A stretch of 64,000 nucleotides of DNA from Nematostella vectensis (taxonomy: Eukaryota; Cnidaria; Anthozoa; Actiniaria; Edwardsiidae): contig NC_064037.1 of NCBI RefSeq assembly GCF_932526225.1, forward strand, positions 372,001 to 436,000, read 5' to 3'. Under the pieces are notes generated by a model. It was not told the DNA's origin and searched no databases. It worked only from the letters and a program-made list of their open reading frames with translations. The translations under genes and the position numbers were made by a program. Numbering within the stretch: the first letter of the stretch is position 1; each line of letters begins with the position of its first letter. This document shows, one piece after another, positions 14,101 through 28,927 of this stretch.

Positions 14101-14751
14101 AGTAATTTTCATTACAATTACCTTCAGCAATGCCACGTTAGTCTATCGTTGCGGGAACTGGACTACTAACGCAGCTACCCGGGTTCGATTCCCGCTAATA
14201 GCCTTATTTTTTTTTTCTTTATTTTTTTTTTAAATATCGATACTTATTTATACTGTTCTTGGTGTGTAATGACATAAAAAGAAGGTATAGGGACATTTTT
14301 ACGTACTCTCAGCATCTTTGATGTGCTCATGCTTTGTTCAGGATCCTGTACATATTTTATGCACACAAGAACTAACTAGATTCCTTGGATAACTTGATTA
14401 AGTAGATTCTAACATAGAGCATAGCTCTCGATAGATTGATATACCTTTTTTTCCGAGTTTACTGTTTTATTTTTCCTAATGTTACTTTTTGGAATTTACA
14501 TTCGGAAAAAAAAATATCGATTGTAACCTTTTGAAGGTTACACTCGTAAAACAAATTCCCGAATGTAACCCTGAAGCTTTTCCCGAATGTAACCTCCAGT
14601 CCGATGGTGACTTTGCTTGGGATAGTTTACGATACCAATAGTATTAAAAGTAATTTTCATTACAATTCCCTTCAGCAATGCCACGTTAGTCTTTCGTTGC
14701 GGGCACTTGACTACTAACGCAGCTACCCGGGTACTATTCCCGCTGATAGCC

Positions 14752-17700
14752 TAATTTTTTTCTTTATTTTTTATTTTAAATATCGATACTTAATTATACT
14801 GTTCTTGGTGTGTCATGACATAAAAAGAAGGTATAGGGACATTTTTATGTACTCTCAGCATCTTTGATGTGCTCATGCTTTGTTCAGGATCCTGTACATA
14901 TTTTATGCACACAAGAACTAACTAGATTCCTTGGATAACTTGATTAAGTAGATTCTAGCATAGAGCATAGCGCTCGATAGATTGATATACCTTTTTTTCC
15001 GAGTACACTGTTTTATTTTTCCTAATATTACTTTTTGGAATTTACATTCGGAAAAAAAAATTATCGATTGTAACCTTTTGGAGGTTACACTCGTAAAACA
15101 AATTCCCGAATGTAACCCTGAAGCTTTTCCCGAATGTAACCTCCAGTCCGATGGTGACTTTGCTCGGGATAGTTTACGATACCAATAGTATTAAAAAGTA
15201 ATTTTCATTACAATTCCCTTCAGCAATGCCACGTTAGTCTTTCGTTGCGGGCACTTAACTACTAACGCAGCGACCCGGGTTCAATTCCCGCTGATAGCCT
15301 ATTTTTTTTTCTTTTTTTTTTTTTTAAATATCGATACTTAATTATACTGTTCTTGGTGTGTCATGACATAAAAAAAAGGTATAGGGACATTTTTCTGTAC
15401 TCTCAGCATCTTTGATGGGCTCATGCTTTGTTCAGGATCCTGTACATATTTTATGCACACAAGAACTAACTAGATTCCTTGGATAACTTGATTAAGTAGA
15501 TTCTAACATAGAGCATAGCGCTCGATAGATTGATATACCTTTTTTTCCGAGTACACTGTTTTATTTTTCCTAATATTACTTTTTGGAATTTACATTCGGA
15601 AAAAAAATTATCGATTGTAACCTTTTGGAGGTTACACTCGTAAAACAAATTCCCGAATGTAACCCTGAAGCTTTTCCCGAATGTAACCTCCAGTCCGATT
15701 GTGACTTTGCTTGGGATAGTTTACGATACCAATAGTATTAAAAGTAATTTTCATTACAATTCCATTCAGCAAAGCCACGTTAGTCTTTTGTTGCGGGCAC
15801 TTGACTACTAACGCAGCGACCCGGGTTCGATTTCCGCTGATAGCATATTTTTTATTTATTTTTTTTTTTTTAAATATCGATACTTAATTATACTGTTCTT
15901 GGTGTGTCATGACATAAAAAGAAGGTATAGGGACATTTTTATGTACTCTCAGCATCTTTGATGTGCTCATGCTTTGTTCAGGATCCTGTACATATTTTAT
16001 GCACACAAGAACTAACTAGATTCCATGGATAACTTGATTAAGTAGATTCTTACATAGAGCATAGCGCTCGATAGATTGATATACTCTTTTTTCCGAGTAT
16101 ACTGTTGTATATTTCCTAATGTTACTTTTTGGAATTTACATTCGGAAAAAAAATTATCGATTGTAACCTTTTGGAGGTTACACTCGTAAAACAAATTCCC
16201 GAATGTAACCCTGAAGCTTTTCCCGAATGTAACCTCCAGTCCGATGGTGACTTTGCTCGGGATAGTTTACGATACCAATAGTATTAAAAGTAATTTTCAT
16301 TACAATTACCTTCAGCAACGCCACGTTAGTCTTTCGTTGCGGGCACTTGACTACTAACACAGCGACCCGGGTACTATTCCCGCTGATAGCCTATTTTTTT
16401 TCTTTATTTTTTTTTTAAATATCGATACTTTATTATATTGTTCTTGGTGTGTCATGACATAAAAAGAAGGTATAGGGACATTTTTATGTACTCTCAGCAT
16501 CTTTGATGTGCTCATGCTTTGTTCAGGATCCTGTACATATTTTATGCACACAAGAACTAACTAGATTCCTTGGATAACTTGATTAAGTAGATTCTAACCT
16601 AGAGCATAGCGCTCGATAGATTGATATACCTTTTTTTCCGAGTATACTGTTGTATATTTCCTAATGTTTCTTTTTGGAATTTACATTCGGAAAAAAAATT
16701 ATCGATTGTAACCTTTTGGAGGTTACACTCGTAAAACAAATTCCCGAATGCAACCATGAAGCTTTTCCCGAATGTAACCTCCAGTCCGATGGTGACTTTG
16801 CTCGGGATAGTTTACTATACCAATAGTATTAAAAGTAATTTTCATTACAATTACCTTCAGCAATGCCACGTTAGTCTTTCGTTGCGGGCACTTGACTACT
16901 AACACAGCGACCCGGGTACTATTCCCGCTGATAGCCTATTTTTTTTCTTTATTTTTTTTTTAAATATCGATACTTTATTATATTGTTCTTGGTGTGTCAT
17001 GACATAAAAAGAAGGTATAGGGACATTTTTATGTACTCTCGGCATCTTTGATGTGCTCATGCTTTGTTCAGGATCCTGTACATATTTTATGCACACAAGA
17101 ACTAACTAGATTCCTTGGATAACTTGATTAAGTAGATTCTAACATAGAGCATAGCGATCGATAGATTGAAATACCTTTTTTTCCGAGTATACTGTTTTAT
17201 TTTACCTAATGTTTCTTTTTGGAATTTACATTCGGAAAAAAAATTATCGATTGAAACCTTTTGGAGGTTACACTCGTAAAACAAATTCCCGAATGTAACC
17301 CTGAAGCTTTTCCCGAATGTAACCTTCAGTCCGATGGTGACTTTGCTCGGGATAGTTAACGATACCAATAGTATTAAAAGTAATTTTCATTACAATTACC
17401 TTCGGCAATGCCACGTTAGTCTATCGTTGCGGGCACTTGACTACTAACGTAGCTACCCGGGTTCGATTTTCGCTGATAGCCTATTTTTTTTTTCTTTATT
17501 TTTTTTTTTTAAATATCGATACTTAATTATACTGTTCTTGGTGTGTCATGACATAAAAAGAAGGTATAGGGACATTTTTATGTACTCTCAGCATCTTTGA
17601 TGTGCTCATGCTTTGTTCAGGATCCTGTACATATTTTATGCACACAAGAACTAACTAGATTCCTTGGATAACTTGATTAAGTAGATTCTAACATAGAGCA

Positions 17701-20700
17701 TAGCGCTCGATAGATTGATATACCTTTTTTTCCGAGTATACTGTTGTATATTTCCTAATGTTACTTTTTGGAATTTACATTCGGAAAAAAAATTATCGAT
17801 TGTAACCTTTTGGATGTTACACTCGTAAAACAAATTCCCGAATGTAACCCTGAAGCTTTTCCCGAATGTAACCTCCAGTCCGATGGTGACTTTGCTCGGG
17901 ATAGTTTACGATACCAATAGTATTAAAAGTAATTTTCATTACAATTCCCTTCAGCAATGCCACGTTAGTCTTTCGTTGCGGGCACTTAACTACTAACGTA
18001 GCGACCTGTGTTCAATTCCCGCTGATAGCCTATTTTTTATTTATTTTTTTTTTTTAAATATCGATACTTAATTATACTGTTCTTGGTGTGTCATGACATA
18101 AAAAGAAGGTATAGGGACATTTTTATGTACTCTCAGCATCTTTGATGTGCTCATGCTTTGTTCAGGATCCTGTACATATTTTATGCACACAAGAACTAAC
18201 TAGATTCCATGGATAACTTGATTAAGTAGATTCTTACATAGAGCATAGCGCTCGATAGATTGATATACTCTTTTTTCCGAGTATACTGTTGTATATTTCC
18301 TAATGTTACTTTTTGGAATTTACATTCGGAAAAAAAATTATCGATTGTAACCTTTTGGAGGTTACACTCGTAAAACAAATTCCCGAATGTAACCCTGAAG
18401 CTTTTCCCGAATGTAACCTCCAGTCCGATGGTGACTTTGCTCGGGATAGTTTACGATACCAATAGTATTAAAAGTAATTTTCATTACAATTCCCTTCAGC
18501 AATGCCACGTTAGTCTTTCGTTGCGGGCACTTAACTACTAACGCAGCGACCTGTGTTCAATTCCCGCTGATAGCCTATTTTTTTTTCTTTTTTTTTTTTT
18601 AAATATCGATACTTAATTATACTGTTCTTGGTGTGTCATGACATAAAAAGAAGGTATAGGGACATTTTTCTGTACTCTCAGCATCTTTGATGGGCTCATG
18701 CTTTGTTCAGGATCCTGTACATATTTTATGCACACAAGAACTAACTAGATTCCTTGGATAACTTGATTAAGTAGATTCTAACATAGAGCATAGCGCTCGA
18801 TAGATTGATATACCTTTTTTTCCGAGTACACTGTTTTATTTTTCCTAATATTACTTTTTGGAATTTACATTCGGAAAAAAAATTATCGATTGTAACCTTT
18901 TGGAGGTTACACTCGTAAAACAAATTCCCGAATGTAACCCTGAAGCTTTTCCCGAATGTAACCTCCAGTCCGATTGTGACTTTGCTTGGGATAGTTTACG
19001 ATACCAATAGTATTAAAAGTAATTTTCATTACAATTCCATTCAGCAAAGCCACGTTAGTCTTTTGTTGCGGGCACTTGACTACTAACGCAGCGACCCGGG
19101 TTCGATTCCCGCTGATAGCATATTTTTTATTTATTTATTTTTTTTTTAAATATCGATACTTAATTATACTGTTCTTGGTGTGTCATGACATAAAAAGAAG
19201 GTATAGGGACATTTTTATGTACTCTCAGCATCTTTGATGTGCTCATGCTTTGTTCAGGATCCTGTACATATTTTATGCACACAAGAACTAACTAGATTCC
19301 ATGGATAACTTGATTAAGTAGATTCTTACATAGAGCATAGCGCTCGATAGATTGATATACTCTTTTTTCCAAATATACTGTTGTATATTTCCTAATGTTA
19401 CTTTTTGGAATTTACATTCGGAAAAAAAATTATCGATTGTAACCTTTTGGAGGTTACACTCGTAAAACAAATTCCCGAATGTAACCCTGAAGCTTTTCCC
19501 GAATGTAACCTCCAGTCCGATGGTGACTTTGCTCGGGATAGTTTACGATACCAATAGTATTAAAAGTAATTTTCATTACAATTACCTTCAGCAATGCCAC
19601 GTTAGTCTTTCGTTGCGGGCACTTAACTACTAACGCAGCGACCTGTGTTCAATTCCCGCTGATAGCCTATTTTTTATTTATTTTTTTTTTTTAAATATCG
19701 ATACTTAATTATACTGTTCTTGGTGTGTCATGACATAAAAAGAAGGTATAGGGACATTTTTATGTACTCTCAGCATCTTTGATGTGCTCATGCTTTGTTC
19801 AGGATCCTGTACATATTTTATGCACACAAGAACTAACTAGATTCCTTGGATAACTTGATTAAGTAGATTCTTACATAGAGCATAGCGCTCGATAGATTGA
19901 TATACTCTTTTTTCCGTGTATACTGTTGTATATTTCCTAATGTTACTTTTTGGAATTTACATTCGGAAAAAAAATTATCGATTGTAACCTTTTGGAGGTT
20001 ACACTCGTAAAACAAATTCCCGAATGTAACCCTGAAGCTTTTCTCGAATGTAACCTCCAGTCCGATGGTGACTTTGCTCGGGATAGTTTACGATACCAAT
20101 AGTATTAAAAGTAATTTTCATTACAATTCCCTTCAGCAATGCCACGTTAGTCTTTCGTTGCGGGCACTTAACTACTAACGCAGCGACCTGTGTTCAATTC
20201 CCGCTGATAGCCTATTTTTTTTTCTTTTTTTTTTTTTTAAATATCGATACTTAATTATACTGTTCTTGGTGTGTCATGACATAAAAAGAAGGTATAGGGA
20301 CATTTTTCTGTACTCTCAGCATCTTTGATGGGCTCATGCTTTGTTCAGGATCCTGTACATATTTTATGCACACAAGAACTAACTAGATTCCTTGGATAAC
20401 TTGATTAAGTAGATTCTAACATAGAGCATAGCTCTCGATAGATTGATATACCTTTTTTTCCGAGTACACTGTTTTATTTTTCCTAATATTACTTTTTGGA
20501 ATTTACATTCGGAAAAAAAATTATCGATTGTAACCTTTTGGAGGTTACACTCGTAAAACAAATTCCCGAATGTAACCCTGAAGCTTTTCCCGAATGTAAC
20601 CTCCAGTCCGATTGTGACTTTGCTTGGGATAGTTTACGATACCAATAGTATTAAAAGTAATTTTCATTACAATTCCATTCAGCAAAGCCACGTTAGTCTT

Positions 20701-21851
20701 TTGTTGCGGGCACTTGACTACTAACGCAGCGACCCGGGTTCGATTCCCGCTGATAGCATATTTTTTATTTATTTATTTTTTTTTTAAATATCGATACTTA
20801 ATTATACTGTTCTTGGTGTGTCATGACATAAAAAGAAGGTATAGGGACATTTTTATGTACTCTCAGCATCTTTGATGTGCTCATGCTTTGTTCAGGATCC
20901 TGTACATATTTTATGCACACAAGAACTAACTAGATTCCATGGATAACTTGATTAAGTAGATTCTTACATAGAGCATAGCGCTCGATAGATTGATATACTC
21001 TTTTTTCCGAGTATACTGTTGTATATTTCCTAATGTTACTTTTTGGAATTTACATTCGGAAAAAAAATTATCGATTGTAACCTTTTGGAGGTTACACTCG
21101 TAAAACAAATTCCCGAATGTAACCCTGAAGCTTTTCCCGAATGTAACCTCCAGTCCGATGGTGACTTTGCTCGGGATAGTTTACGATACCAATAGTATTA
21201 AAAGTAATTTTCATTACAATTACCTTCAGCAATGCCACGTTAGTCTTTCGTTGCGGGCACTTGACTACTAACACAGCGACCCGGGTACTATTCCCGCTGA
21301 TAGCCTATTTTGTTTCTTTATTTTTTTTTTAAATATCGATACTTTATTATATTGTTCTTGGTGTGTCATGACATAAAAAGAAGGTATAGGGACATTTTTA
21401 TGTACTCTCAGCATCTTTGATGTGCTCATGCTTTGTTCAGGATCCTGTACATATTTTATGCACACAAGAACTAACTAGATTCCTTGGATAACTTGATTAA
21501 GTAGATTCTAACATAGAGCATAGCGATCGATAGATTGATATACCTTTTTTTCCGAGTATACTGTTTTATTTTTCCTAATGTTTCTTTTTGGAATTTACAT
21601 TCGGAAAAACAAATTATCGATTGTAACCTTTTGGAGGTTACACTCGTAAAACAAATTCCCGAATGTAACCATGAAGCTTTTCCCGAATGTAACCTCCAGT
21701 CCGATGGTGACTTTGCTCGGGATAGTTTACGATACCAATAGTATTAAAAGTAATTTTCATTACAATTACCTTCAGCAATGCCACGTTAGTCTTTCGTTGC
21801 GGGCACTTGACTACTAACACAGCGACCCGGGTACTATTCCCGCTGATAGCC
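14752..21851 (+). repeat. Array segment 3, A-type units
   Basis: Anchors: 14918, 15466, 16012, 16557, 17102, 17651, 18196, 18741, 19288, 19833, 20379, 20926, 21471. A three-unit motif recurs here: a unit with TTTTTCTGTACTC and ACACTGTTTTA, a unit with TTCCATGGAT and TACTCTTTTTTCC, and a third A unit. The units at 17102, 17651, 18196 and 18741 match 2957, 3506, 4050 and 4594 at offsets of 14145-14147 bp. Confidence 0.85.
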
Positions 21852-24800
21852 TATTTTTTTTCTTTATTTTTTTTTTTAAATATCGATACTTTATTATACT
21901 GTTCTTGGTGTGTCATGACATAAAAAGAAGGTATAGGGACATTTTTATGTACTCTCAGCATCTTTGATGTGCTCATGCTTTGTTCAGGATCCTGTACATA
22001 TTTTATGCACACAAGAACTAACTAGATTCCTTGGATAACTTGATTAAGTAGATTCTAACATAGAGCATAGCTCTCGATAGATTGATATACCTTTTTTTCC
22101 GAGTTTACTGTTTTATTTTTACTAATGTTACTTTTTGGAATTTACATTCGGAAAAAAAAAATATCGATTGTAACCTTTTGGAGGTTTCACTCGTAAAACA
22201 AATTCCCGAATGTAACCCTGAAGCTTTTCCCGAATGTAACCTCCAGTCCGATGGTGACTTTGCTTGGGATAGTTTACGATACCAATAGTATTAAAAGTAA
22301 TTTTCATTACAATTCCCTTCAGCAATGCCACGTTAGTCTTTCGTTGCGGGCACTTAACTACTAACGCAGCGACCCGGGTTCAATTCCCGCTGATAGCCTA
22401 TTTTTATTTATTTTTTTTGTTTAATATCGATACTTAATTATACTGTTCTTGGTGTGTCATCACATAAAAAGAAGGTATAGGGACATTTTTATGTACTCTC
22501 AGCATCTTTGATGTGCTCATGCTTTGTTCAGGATCCTGTACATATTTTATGCACACAAGAACTAACTAGATTCCTTGGATAACTTGATTAAGTAGATTGT
22601 AACATAGAGCATAGCGCTCGAGTATACTGTTTTATTCTACTAATGTTACTTTTTGGAATTTACATTCGGAAAAAAAATTATCGATTGTATCCTTTTGGAG
22701 GTTACACTCGTAAAACAAATTCCCGAATGTAACCCTCGAGCTTTTCCCGAATGTAACCTCCAGTCCGATGGTGACTTTGCTTGGGATAGTTTACGATACC
22801 AATAGTATTAAAAGTAATTTTTATTACAATTCCCTTCAGCAATGCCACGTTAGTCTTTCGTTGCGGGCACTTGACTACTAACGCAGCTACCCGGGTTCGA
22901 TTCCCGCTGATAGCCTATTTGTTTTTCTTTATTTTTTTTTTAATATCGATACTTAATTATACTGTTCTTTGTGTGTCATCACATAAAAAGAAGGTATAGG
23001 GACATTTTTTTGTACTCTCAGCATCTTTGATGTGCTCATGCTTTGTTCAGGATCCTGTACATATTTTATGCACACAAGAACTAACTAGATTCCTTGGATA
23101 CCTTGATTAAGTAGATTCTAACATAGAGCATAGCGCTCGATAGATTGATATACCTTTTTTTCCGAGTATACTGTTTTATTTTTCCTAATGTTTTTTTTGG
23201 AATTTACATTCGGAAAAAAAATTATCGATTGTAACCTTTTGGAGGTTACACTCGTAAAACAAATTCCCGAATGTAACCCTGAAGCTTTTCCCGAATGTAA
23301 CCTCCAGTCTGATGGTGACTTTGCTTGGGATAGTTTACGATCTTAATAGTATTAAAAGTAATTTTCATTACAATTACCTTCAGCAATGCCACGTTAGTCT
23401 ATCGTTGCGGGCACTGGACTATTAACGCAGCGACCCGGGTTCGATTCCCGCTAATAGCCTTATTTTTTTTTCTTTATTTTTTTTTTAAATATCGATATTT
23501 AATTATACTCTTTTTGGTGTGTCATGACATAAAAAGAAGGTATAGGGACATTTTTATGTACTCTCAGCATCTTTGATGTGCTCATGCTTTGTTCAGGATC
23601 CTGTACATATTTTATGCACACAAGAACTAACTAGATTCCTTGGATAACTTGATTAAGTAGATTCTAACATAGAGCATAGCTCTCGATAGATTGATATACC
23701 TCTTTTTCCGAGTTTACTGTTTTATTTTTCCTAATGTTACTTTTTGGAATTTACATTCGGAAAAAAAAATATCGATTGTAACCTTTTGGAGGTTTCACTC
23801 GTAAAACAAATTCCCGAATGTAACCCTGAAGCTTTTCCCGAATGTAACCTCCAGTCCGATGGTGACTTTGCTTGGGATAGTTTACGATACCAATAGTATT
23901 AAAAGTAATTTTCATTACAATTCCCTTCAGCAATGCCACGTTAGTCTTTCTTTGAGGGCACTTGACTACTAACGCAGCCACCCGGGTTCGATTCCCGCTG
24001 ATAGCCTATTTTTTTTTCTTTATTTTTTTTTTAAATATCGATACTTAATTATACTGTTCTTTGTGTGTCATGACATAAAAAGAAGGTATAGGGACATTTT
24101 TATGTACTCTCAGCATCTTTGATGTGCTCATGCTTTGTTCAGGATCCTGTACATATTTTATGCACACAAGAACTAACTAGATTCCTTGGATAACTTGATT
24201 AAGTAGATTCTAACATAGAGCATAGCGCTCGATAGATTGATATACCTTTTTTTCCGAGTTTACTGTTTTATTTTTCCTAATGTTACTTTTTGGAATTTAC
24301 ATTGGGAAAAAAAATATCGATTGTAACCTTTTGGAGGTTTCACTCGTAAAACAAATTCCCGAATGTAACCCTGAAGCTTTTCCCGAATGTAACCTCCAGT
24401 CCGATGGTGATTTTGCTTGGGATAGTTTACGATACCAATAGTATTAAAAGTAATTTTCATTACAATTCCCTTCAGCAATGCCACGTTAGTCTTTCTTTGA
24501 GGGCACTTGACTACTAACGCAGCGACCCGGGTTCGATTCCCGCTGATAGCCTATTTTTTTTTCTTTATTTTTTTTTTAAATATCGATACTTTATTATACT
24601 GTTCTTTGTGTGTCATGACATAAAAAGAAGGTATAGGGACATTTTTATGTACTCTCAGCATCTTTGATGTGCTCATGCTTTGTTCAGGATCCTGTACATA
24701 TTTTATGCACACAAGAACTAACTAGATTCCTTGGATAACTTGATTAAGTAGATTCTAACATAGAGCATAACGCTCGATAGATTGATATACCTTTTTTTTC

Positions 24801-27800
24801 CGAGTATACTGTTTTATTTTTCCTAATGTTACTTTTTGGAATTTACATTCGGAAATCAAATTATCGATTGTAACCTTTTGGAGGTTTCACTCGTAAAACA
24901 AATTCCCGAATGTAACCCTGAAGCTTTTCCCGAATGTAACCTCCAGTCCGATGGTGACTTTGCTTGGGATAGTTTACGATACCAATAGTATTAAAAGTAA
25001 TTTTCATTACAATTCCCTTCAGCAATGCCACGTTAGTCTTTCGTTGCGGGCACTTGACTACTAACGCAGCGACCCGGGTACTATTCCCGCTGATAGCCTA
25101 TTTTTTTGTCTTTATTTTTTTTTTAAATATCGATACTTAATTATACTGTTCTTGGTGTGTAATGACATAAAAAGAAGGTATAGGGACATTTTTATGTACT
25201 CTCAGCATCTTTGATGTGCTCATGCTTTGTTCAGGATCCTGTACATATTTTATGCACACAAGAACTAACTAGATTCCTTGGATAACTTGATTAAGTAGAT
25301 TCTAACATAGAGCATAGCGCTCGATAGATTGATATACCTTTTTTTCCGAGTACACTGTTTTATTTTTCCTAATATTACTTTTTGGAATTTACATTCGGAA
25401 AAAAAATTATCGATTGTAACCTTTTGGAGGTTACACTCGTAAAACAAATTCCCGAATGTAACCCTGAAGCTTTTCCCGAATGTAACCTCCAGTCCGATTG
25501 TGACTTTGCTTGGGATAGTTTACGATACCAATAGTATTAAAAGTAATTTTCATTACAATTCCATTCAGCAAAGCCACGTTAGTCTTTTGTTGCGGGCACT
25601 TGACTACTAACGCAGCGACCCGGGTTCGATTCCCGCTGATAGCATATTTTTTATTTATTTATTTTTTTTTTAAATATCGATACTTAATTATACTGTTCTT
25701 GGTGTGTCATGACATAAAAAGAAGGTATAGGGACATTTTTATGTACTCTCAGCATCTTTGATGTGCTCATGCTTTGTTCAGGATCCTGTACATATTTTAT
25801 GCACACAAGAACTAACTAGATTCCATGGATAACTTGATTAAGTAGATTCTCACATAGAGCATAGCGCTCGATAGATTGATATACTCTTTTTTCCGAGTAT
25901 ACTGTTGTATATTTCCTAATGTTACTTTTTGGAATTTACATTCGGAAAAACAAATTATCGATTGTAACCTTTTGGAGGTTACACTCGTAAAACAAATTCC
26001 CGAATGTAACCCTGAAGCTTTTCCCGAATGTAACCTCCAGTCCGATGGTGACTTTGCTCGGGATAGTTTACGATACCAATAGTATTAAAAGTAATTTTCA
26101 TTACAATTACCTTCAGCAATGCCACGTTAGTCTATCGTTGCGGGCACTGGACTATTAACGCAGCGACCCGGGTTCGATTCCCGCTAATAGCCTTATTTTT
26201 TTTTTCTTTATTTTTTTTTTAAATATCGATATTTAATTATACTCTTTTTGGTGTGTCATGACATAAAAAGAAGGTATAGGGACATTTTTATGTACTCTCA
26301 GCATCTTTGATGTGCTCATGCTTTGTTCAGGATCCTGTACATATTTTATGCACACAAGAACTAACTAGATTCCTTGGATAACTTGATTAAGTAGATTCTA
26401 ACATAGAGCATAGCTCTCGATAGATTGATATACCTTTTTTTCCGAGTTTACTTTTTTTTTTTTTCCTAATGTTACTTTTTGGAATTTACATTCGGAAAAA
26501 AAAATATCGATTGTAACCTTTTGGAGGTTTCACTCGTAAAACAAATTCCCGAATGTAACCCTGAAGCTTTTCCCGAATGTAACCTCCAGTCCGATGGTGA
26601 CTTTGCTTGGGATAGTTTACGATACCAATAGTATTAAAAGTAATTTTCATTACAATTCCCTTCAGCAATGCCACGTTAGTCTTTCTTTGAGGGCACTTGA
26701 CTACTAACGCAGCCACCCGGGTTCGATTCCCGCTGATAGCCTATTTTTTTTTCTTTATTTTTTTTTTAAATATCGATACTTAATTATACTGTTCTTTGTG
26801 TGTCATGACATAAAAAGAAGGTATAGGGACATTTTTATGTACTCTCAGCATCTTTGATGTGCTCATGCTTTGTTCAGGATCCTGTACATATTTTATGCAC
26901 ACAAGAACTAACTAGATTCCTTGGATAACTTGATTAAGTAGATTCTAACATAGAGCATAGCGCTCGATAGATTGATATACCTTTTTTTCCGAGTTTACTG
27001 TTTTATTTTTCCTAATGTTACTTTTTGGAATTTACATTGGGAAAAAAAATATCGATTGTAACCTTTTGGAGGTTTCACTCGTAAAACAAATTCCCGAATG
27101 TAACCCTGAAGCTTTTCCCGAATGTAACCTCCAGTCCGATGGTGATTTTGCTTGGGATAGTTTACGATACCAATAGTATTAAAAGTAATTTTCATTACAA
27201 TTCCCTTCAGCAATGCCACGTTAGTCTTTCTTTGAGGGCACTTGACTACTAACGCAGCGACCCGGGTTCGATTCCCGCTAATAGCCTATTTTTTTGTCTT
27301 TATTTTTTTTTTAAATATCGATACTTTATTATACTGTTCTTTGTGTGTCATGACATAAAAAGAAGGTATAGGGACATTTTTATGTACTCTCAGCATCTTT
27401 GATGTGCTCATGCTTTGTTCAGGATCCTGTACATATTTTATGCACACAAGAACTAACTAGATTCCTTGGATAACTTGATTAAGTAGATTCTAACATAGAG
27501 CATAACGCTCGATAGATTGATATACCTTTTTTTTCCGAGTATACTGTTTTATTTTTCCTAATGTTACTTTTTGGAATTTACATTCGGAAATCAAATTATC
27601 GATTGTAACCTTTTGGAGGTTTCACTCGTAAAACAAATTCCCGAATGTAACCCTGAAGCTTTTCCCGAATGTAACCTCCAGTCCGATGGTGACTTTGCTT
27701 GGGATAGTTTACGATACCAATAGTATTAAAAGTAATTTTTATTACAATTCCCTTCAGCAATGCCACGTTAGTCTTTCGTTGCGGGCACTTGACTACTAAC

Positions 27801-28927
27801 GCAGCGACCCGGGTACTATTCCCGCTGATAGCCTATTTTTTTGTCTTTATTTTTTTTTTAAATATCGATACTTAATTATACTGTTCTTGGTGTGTAATGA
27901 CATAAAAAGAAGGTATAGGGACATTTTTATGTACTCTCAGCATCTTTGATGTGCTCATGCTTTGTTCAGGATCCTGTACATATTTTATGCACACAAGAAC
28001 TAACTAGATTCCTTGGATACCTTGATTAAGAAGATTCTAACATAGAGCATAGCGCTCGATAGATTGATATACCTTTTTTTCCGAGTATACTGTTTTATTT
28101 TTCCTAATGTTACTTTTTGGAATTTACATTCGGAAAAACAAATTATCGATTGTAACCTTTTGGAGGTTACACTCGTAAAACACATTCCCGAATGTAACCC
28201 TGAAGCTTTTCCCGAATGTAACCTCCAGTCCGATGGTGACTTTGCTTGGCATAGTTTACGATACCAATAGTATTAAAAGTAATTTTCATTACAATTACCT
28301 TCAGCAATGCCACGTTAGTCTATCGTTGCGGGAACTGGACTACTAACGCAGCTACCCGGGTTCGATTCCCGCTAATAGCCTTATTTTTTTTTCTTTATTT
28401 TTTTTTTAAATATCGATACATATTTATACTGTTCTTGGTGTGTAATGACATAAAAAGAAGGTATAGGGACATTTTTACGTACTCTCAGCATCTTTGATGT
28501 GCTCATGCTTTGTTCAGGATCCTGTACATATTTTATGCACACAAGAACTAACTAGATTCCTTGGATAACTTGATTAAGTAGATTCTTACATAGAGCATAG
28601 CTCTCGATAGATTGATATACCTTTTTTTCCCAGTTTACTGTTTTATTTTTCCTAATGTTACTTTTTGGAATTTACATTCGGAAAAAAAAATATCGATTGT
28701 AACCTTTTGGAGGTTACACTCGTAAAACAAATTCCCGAATGTAACCCTGAAGCTTTTCCCGAATGTAACCTCCAGTCCGATGGTGACTTTGCTTGGGATA
28801 GTTTACGATACCAATAGTATTAAAAGTAATTTTCATTACAATTCCCTTCAGCAATGCCACGTTAGTCTTTCGTTGCGGGCACTTGACTACTAACGCAGCT
28901 ACCCGGGTACTATTCCCGCTGATAGCC
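21852..28927 (+). repeat. Array segment 4, B-type units with an A-type patch
   Basis: Anchors: 22018, 22562, 23081, 23627, 24173, 24718, 25265, 25812, 26361, 26908, 27453, 28000, 28548. Much of it repeats segment 2: 7870-8932 maps to 22018-23081 (offset about 14148) and 12184-14372 maps to 26361-28548 (offset about 14177). Units 23627, 24173 and 24718 recur five units later at 26361, 26908 and 27453 (offset 2734-2735). Between them the units at 25265 and 25812 are A/B hybrids. The unit at 22562 carries the 25-bp deletion. Confidence 0.85.
22617..22622. repeat. 25-bp deletion junction (unit 22562)
   Basis: Same junction as at 8468. This unit is its counterpart in the 14.15-kb super-period and shares the second CTCGAG in the motif cluster. 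Confidence 0.9.

Larger units (their letters stand above)
7704..14751 (+). repeat. Array segment 2, mainly B-type units
   Basis: Anchors: 7870, 8413, 8932, 9478, 10025, 10574, 11117, 11636, 12184, 12730, 13276, 13823, 14372. Common marks are GCTTGGGATAG in the linker, GGTTTCACTCG instead of GGTTACACTCG, CTTTCTTTGAGGGC in some tRNA-like modules, and an intact GGTTCGATTCC B box in most. Two units (8413, 11117) carry the 25-bp deletion. Units at 9478, 10025 and 10574 recur at 13276, 13823 and 14372 with a constant offset of 3798 bp (7 units). Confidence 0.85.
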
